Assembly (NCBI GenBank): GCA_002917075.1
Contig: NTMA01000001.1
Span: 1,240,001-1,304,000 of the forward strand
Direction: 5' to 3'
Length of the DNA stretch: 64,000 nucleotides
From: Hawksworthiomyces lignivorus
Taxonomy: Eukaryota > Ascomycota > Sordariomycetes > Ophiostomatales > Ophiostomataceae
In this document: in pieces, positions 59,205 through 64,000 of the stretch
Layout of the letters: each line of letters opens with the position of its first letter
Position numbering within the stretch: the stretch's first letter is position 1
Program-made: the position numbers and the translations under genes
The notes under the pieces: model-generated
Told to the model about the DNA's origin: nothing
The model's input: only the letters and a program-made list of their open reading frames with translations
Database searches by the model: none

Positions 59205-61102
59205 ATGTCGCAACCCGTTCAAGATATCAGTACAGTGGACGTCAAGTCTTACCCGTACATCTTTGAGAAAAATGTCACCGTGCCTCTTCAAACCGGCAGT
59301 TCACTTAGATGCAATGTCTATCGTCCCAAGAACTCGTCACAGGATGAGAAATTTCCTGTTATTGCTACATACGGCCCATATGGAAAGGATGTTCATTATC
59401 ACTTGTGAGTTACATCCTAGTATAACTAAATTTGTGCCACAGTGCTGAGTTCACCACCAGCTTCAATACTAAGAGCTATGCCGAGCTTAACCCCGATCAC
59501 AAGACGGACCATTCCGCTTGGGAGACTCCTAATCCTGGTTACTGGACGAAGCAAGGCTATGTTGTCGTAAGAGCTGATGAAGCAGGCTCTGGCCAGTCTC
59601 CTGGCTTTCTCGATGCGTTCTCTGCCTCCACAGTTGACTGTTTCTTCGACTTTATCGAATGGGCCGCCGTTCAGCCGTGGAGCAACGGCAAAGTTGGACT
59701 TTTGGGCATCAGCTACTACAGTGTCACCCAGTGGCACGTTGCAGCGCGGAAGCCAAAAGGCCTGGCCGCTATTATCCCGTGGGAAGGATGCTCCGATCTT
59801 TACCGCGATGCTCTTCGCCACGGTGGTATTTTGTCCAATGGCGTTTTCGATACAGTTTGGGACCGTCAAATCGGCCCTAGTCAATATGGTCTCCCTGGTA
59901 GAGCAGCCAGAAACTGGGGTGACGACACCATCGACGGGTCTTTGTCTGAGGACGAACTGAAAAGGAACCGAATTCGCATTGTCGACAAAGCCAGAAACAA
60001 CCCTTTCCGCGACAGCCCCCAATTCTTATCCACCAACTACAATCCGGAGGACATCAGAGTGCCTATCTTGAGTGTGGCTAACTGGGGAGGAATTCTCCTA
60101 CATCTACGAGGAGGTGTGGAAGGCTTTGTACATGCTGGCTCACAGTTCAAATATCTCCGGTTTATTGTTGGCAGGCATGATTTGCCTTTTTACTATGCCG
60201 ACGAAGTTGAGATCCAGCGCAGCTTTCTCGACGCTTTTTTGAAGAACGATGATCGTGTAGGGTGGGCAACGAAGGGAAAAGTGCCAGCGGTTGATATTGT
60301 TCTACGAAAAGGAAACGTCGGCTACAACGACCCCAAAGCAGAGACACAATTTCTCCGTCGAAAGGAACACGAGTGGCCCATCGCGAGAACTGAGTATACC
60401 AAAATTTTCCTCGCATCTGATTCGACTCTTACATGGGAAAAGGAGAAGGAGAATATATTCCAAACTATTAGCTACGAAGCTTTTCCAACCGATGACACAT
60501 TGCCAAAAGCCGTCTCCTTCACGTCGCTTCCGTTTGACAACGAAGTTGAGATTACTGGGCACATTGTAGCTCATTTGAACGTGTCGATGAAACGAGAGAA
60601 TCACTTATCGGCGCCTAGAGATATTGATCTGTTCTTATCTCTGAGACACATCTCTGCTTCTGGCGACGAGATATTCTATACCGGAACAACTGGGGAAGCA
60701 GCACCGGTCACAAAGGGCTTCTTGAGGGTCAGCATGAGAAAGGTCAACACCCAGCATCGGTGGCACCGATCTTGGCTTCCTTATCGGGACTATCTCTCCA
60801 CAGACATACTTCCGGTGATTCCTGGTGAGGTTTACGGAGTGGATGTAGAAATTTGGCCAACAAATGTAGTAGTCCAGAAAGGTGAACGACTTGTTCTGGA
60901 TATCGGTTCTTGTGACTTGGCTGGAAGCGGCTTGTTTACGCACAATAATCCTAAAGACCGGTAAGCTTGCTCTACCATTTATTACACGATAGCTGGAGTT
61001 AACCATTTAAATAGATCTGCTGAGGTGCTGCAGGGCACAAATTCGATCCATTTCGGCCTTTCTTATATCAACTACCTTAGCTTGCCCATCATCCCGAACT
61101 AA
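59205..61102 (+). CDS. CocE/NonD-type hydrolase (X-Pro dipeptidyl-peptidase-like), 3 exons
   Basis: Serine hydrolase of the CocE/X-Pro dipeptidyl-peptidase S15 family, acting on acyl esters, amides or proline peptides. Exons 59205-59404, 59443-60960 and 61015-61102 give 601 residues in phase. The first intron is only 38 bases long. The alpha/beta-hydrolase core has VIATYGPYGKD, then GYVVVRADEAGSGQSPG and the nucleophile elbow GLLGISYYS in the GxSYxG style of the family. An acid candidate lies in FIVGRHDLPF..., and the C-terminal jelly-roll includes EITGHIVAHLNVS and DIDLFLSLRHIS. The last short exon supplies the typical ending GTNSIHFG...NYLSLPIIP. No signal peptide, so probably cytosolic. 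Intact, in contrast with the genes to its left. The adjacent regulator may control it. Confidence 0.9.
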
Positions 61103-62494
61103 GATAATAAATTACTAATTGCGATAGTTAAATAATGATTCTTGTTTTACAATTAAATTCAGAAGTAGAGATATACACTATAACTCATATCTAACAAACA
61201 GTATAACATAAACCTTTTAGAGTTCTTCAATCTAGACTATACGGACGACATTTATTCATACGCAATCTGTAGCCCTATTATCCGTAATACAAACGGATAA
61301 TATTTATTATAAAACAACCACAGGGCCGAACAACTGTCAACACAGTTGTGGAGAATACATTGTCTTGTTGATTCAACCCAACAAAGTGGTCTACGCCTAA
61401 TTGCCTCACTATTTATCTATACGATATAGATACCTAAGGCCCTAGTAAGAAATACAAACATAAGAAGGGCTGAAAAAACTCCAAATCATTATCATCACCA
61501 TTATCATTAATCGTTAATCCTATTACTGTACAACCCTCTCATCCCATGACTGCCGCCGGGATCAGGGCCGCCGACGCCTCGGCGGCCCGCGCGGCCCGTA
61601 CCACCTCCCTCCCGCCCTCCTCTCCCTTTCCGACTGCACGAGAACGGCCACGAGAACTGCTTCTTGGGCCAACCTTGTCTGAGGCTAGAGGCCACAGATC
61701 GGCCAGATCCCGCCGACTTCTGCCCCCGAAGTGTCGATCCAACGTCCTTTTCCCTCTGCTTTCGCACGCTTTCACATCTTGAATCCCTTCTCCAAGACGT
61801 CCAGTCGGGCTTGGAACAACCCGAGTCCCCGAGCTGTCGCGCCTTGATTCGATAGCAACCTCGTGTCCAGGCTGCCATTTGACGCCATGGCATTCAGTCT
61901 CGGCTTCTTCAAAGACGACAGCGCCCTCAATTCTCGATAGCTATGGATTCCACACAGACGGCTTCGTTATAATGTGATCACAGAACACAAATTAGAGTCA
62001 TAAATTCCATTCTCATGATTTCTTCATCTTTTTTTAAAGAGACGTTATCTGCAAGCTACTATTTTAAAGGGCAGAGGCAAGTAGAATATTACAGCAAAGG
62101 ACTCTGGTTCAAGATAAAACAACGCATATGCTACGAGTTGTATGCTATAAGCGTTCACGCCATCCAACATGCGATAGAATGGCCAGGCAAGAGACAGTGC
62201 TCAACCTTGCCCTTCATTGCTTCTCGTTCCAAATTTTTATTCTCCTTCATATATATATATTGTTCCAAAGACCTCCGCTATTTTAAAATAAAGTAAAAGG
62301 GTCGCTAATTGTTGCTCTCATATCATTGGGGAGACAGCCGCGATTGCTGTGGCTCATATTAACTCCCCCTATTAATGCACTTACATGAATTAGCTTCGCG
62401 CGCGGTCGACACATCTAAATTAAACAGAATTGTTTAAGATACTTGATTAGAGAACGTCTATCTTCTACTAAGCTCACAGTCGTCATCGATAATG
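61103..62494. other. Spacer containing a GC-rich island
   Basis: About 1.4 kb: AT-rich flanks around a GC-rich block at about 61540-61920 (listed separately). The frame at 62015-62296 has no family match. Confidence 0.55.
61540..61920. other. GC-rich island, origin unknown
   Basis: A block of about 380 bases with visibly higher GC than the AT-rich DNA on both sides, including runs such as ggccgccgacgcctcggcgg. Frames are open on both strands (61546-61782 and 61664-61855 plus, 61507-61893 minus), as expected of GC-rich DNA. None shows a domain I recognise. One plus frame reads FCPRSVDP and then SHLESLLQDVQSGLEQPES, a plausible helix. It may be a fragment of a gene or mobile element from a GC-richer source. 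Confidence 0.5.
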
Positions 62495-64000
62495 TTACAA
62501 AGGCGACAATGCTCTCAACCCTCCAGCTTCGCCGAATCGAAATAGAGCTAACTGGAGCCTCTCCACGCAACCCCGATGGCGTTCCTTCTCCGCGTATGCC
62601 TTTGCGCTTTTGATTTCTCCCACGCCGTACCCTGCTGCACCCTCTGCAAGCAATATATTCAGCACACTCACTCGGCCATTCTCGGCTGCCCCTTCAAGCG
62701 CCGTCCGTCCATGAACGGCAGCCGGCGCAGCATGGATGTCGGCTCCCTCGTCTAGCAGTAGCCTGATGATTTTCATGCTCCCTTGGATAGCCGCGAGCTG
62801 GAGAGCGGTCGCGCCGCCGTTCACCGCCGGAGGAGCATGGACGTCTGCTCCGTGGTCGAGCAGGAATTGAACCATCCGAAAACTGCCCCGCTCGCAAGCT
62901 TCCTGCAGAGGCGTGCGTGTCAACCCCCGCCGCGCTTGACGATTGATGTCCAAGCCCCTACTCAGCAATAACTTCGCCGCTTGTAAGTTGTTGACAGCAA
63001 CAGCAAGTAAGAGTGCGGTTTGGCCATTGATGACTCTTTCTGGATCGGCGCCTACGTCTAGGAGCCGACAAATGGTCTCATTCATTGCGAGATTGCTCTT
63101 TTTGAACTGTTTGATAACGCAATATAACGCGTTGTCGTGGTAAGAAATTGGCCCTAAATATAAGCTATTCACGTCCAATTTAATTTTTAGCAACACGTCA
63201 AGGGCAGACGCATCGCAAGATCTGATAGCCACCCCTAGAGCGTACGCCCCGAAACGCTTCTTTCCGCTCGGATATCTCGAAGAAAAAGCTTCGCAAAGGG
63301 CAGGCAACAGCAAGCGATTCCCACTCTGAAGAGCAGCTGAAAAAGCTACATCATTCGCCGGCTCCGCGCCGTAGCGCAGCAAAAGATGCATCATGTCTTC
63401 GTCTCCCATTTTAATCGCCAGTTCCAATCCCACAGGGTCAACTCCCCACTCCAGAAGTAGACTAGTGACTTTGGTGTTGCGACATTCAATTGCCAACCGA
63501 AGTGCCCTACCAGAAATGCACCACCCCATTTTTAATAGGTCTTCGATAATGGACCTTTCTCCCCATTGCACGGCTTCTTCAACAGCTCTGGAATCTTGGC
63601 TCCATCTCCTTGGATCAACATATTCCAGTAGGACTTCCACAATCTTCCGACTCTGTTTCTTCAAGGCTGTACGTAATATACTCTCAAATACATTCTCACC
63701 GTATGGTTTCCGAAATTCGACGTCGCTTCCTCTCACAATATGAATGATCAGTGTCGTCGCTACCTCGATATTCCCAGCATCTATTGCCTCCTCAATTGCA
63801 TCTCCTAGGATTGAATTACGTGTAGTAGGAGCCTGTAAGATAAGTTGTTTGAGGTAAGAAAGGTTGCCTGCTTCAGCTGCTGCGAAAGCTGCCGCTTCGA
63901 ACTCCATTGCCGTCCCGTCACTAATTCTATCTAGTGCTCCATAACGTTCAAGACGCTTGATTAGATCAGAATCTTTCAAACGAATTGCCTCGGCTAGTGG
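62495..64000 (-). CDS. Ankyrin-repeat protein, 5' end outside the window
   Basis: An uninterrupted minus-strand frame of at least 494 codons. It enters from beyond position 64000: the first in-window codons are already open and the apparent start at 63979 is a TTG. Ankyrin-like helices run throughout, from AAAFAAAEAGNLSYLKQLIL at the start. They are clearest at the C-terminal side: GQTALLLAVAVNNLQAAKLLLSRGLDINRQ, then RTPLQEACERGSFRMVQFLLDHGADVHAP, GATALQLAAIQGSMKIIRLLLDEGADIHA and GRTALEGAAENGRVSVLNILLAEGA. Such repeats bind other proteins. In fungi they often form the C-terminal sensor of large STAND/NLR-like proteins, so an upstream NACHT or Goodbye-type domain may lie outside the window. 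No stop or frameshift is seen in the visible part. Confidence 0.88.
   Translation of the reverse strand, partial: PLAEAIRLKDSDLIKRLERYGALDRISDGTAMEFEAAAFAAAEAGNLSYLKQLILQAPTTRNSILGDAIEEAIDAGNIEVATTLIIHIVRGSDVEFRKPYGENVFESILRTALKKQSRKIVEVLLEYVDPRRWSQDSRAVEEAVQWGERSIIEDLLKMGWCISGRALRLAIECRNTKVTSLLLEWGVDPVGLELAIKMGDEDMMHLLLRYGAEPANDVAFSAALQSGNRLLLPALCEAFSSRYPSGKKRFGAYALGVAIRSCDASALDVLLKIKLDVNSLYLGPISYHDNALYCVIKQFKKSNLAMNETICRLLDVGADPERVINGQTALLLAVAVNNLQAAKLLLSRGLDINRQARRGLTRTPLQEACERGSFRMVQFLLDHGADVHAPPAVNGGATALQLAAIQGSMKIIRLLLDEGADIHAAPAAVHGRTALEGAAENGRVSVLNILLAEGAAGYGVGEIKSAKAYAEKERHRGCVERLQLALFRFGEAGGLRALSPL

Noticed and set aside
1..64000. tRNA genes and CRISPR arrays
   Set aside because: No stretch with convincing A-box plus B-box spacing and acceptor pairing was found by eye, and no regularly spaced direct repeats. 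CRISPR would not be expected in a fungal nuclear genome.

Overview
This window reads as nuclear DNA of a filamentous ascomycete fungus (Pezizomycotina). The genes are split by short introns of about 50-120 bases with GT...AG ends and CTAAT/CTGAC-type branch sites. Three separate Zn2Cys6 regulators are present, and the transporter and oxidoreductase families (OPT, FRE-type ferric reductase, Dal5-like MFS, GPI-anchored cupredoxin) are typical of such fungi. I cannot name the genus. Genes are sparse, the spacers are AT-rich and carry simple repeats and degenerate dispersed repeats, and many genes are broken. This suggests an accessory or subtelomere-like region rather than core genome. All exon joins below were worked out by hand from splice signals and reading-frame phase.

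Layout. (1) 1.7-11.4 kb: an apparently intact catabolic group. It holds an OPT oligopeptide transporter (914 aa), a bacterial-type luciferase-like flavin monooxygenase, a DadA-like FAD oxidoreductase (both intronless), and a seven-exon Zn2Cys6 regulator (677 aa). (2) 12.8-17.4 kb: a five-exon ferric reductase. Upstream lie three matches to the siderophore-GATA consensus ATCWGATAA, two of them in a perfect inverted repeat. (3) 19.7-35.2 kb: a secreted alpha/beta hydrolase, a GPI-type cupredoxin, a mannitol 2-dehydrogenase and an aminoglycoside-phosphotransferase-like kinase, separated by repeat relics. (4) 36.5-39.3 kb: a dihydrodipicolinate-synthase-family relic and a large fungal membrane protein of the kind often labelled formylmethionine deformylase-like. 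(5) 42.7-55.6 kb: an intact Dal5-like MFS transporter, followed by five consecutive broken genes: a Zn2Cys6 regulator, a ribokinase, an ADP-ribosylglycohydrolase fused to a beta-sandwich domain, an APC permease and a BSC6-like MFS transporter. (6) 56.5-61.1 kb: a Zn2Cys6 regulator whose conceptual splice creates a TGA, and an intact CocE/X-Pro dipeptidyl-peptidase-like hydrolase. (7) 62.5 kb to the right edge: an ankyrin-repeat protein that runs off the window.

How the genes may work together (inference). Group 1 looks like uptake plus oxidative breakdown of a small nitrogen- or sulfur-containing compound under a local regulator. Group 5 looks like a former salvage cluster for ribosylated compounds: a permease imports, a glycohydrolase releases ribose, a ribokinase captures it, and a regulator controls the set. 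That cluster has decayed through both nonsense and frameshift changes while its immediate neighbours remain readable.
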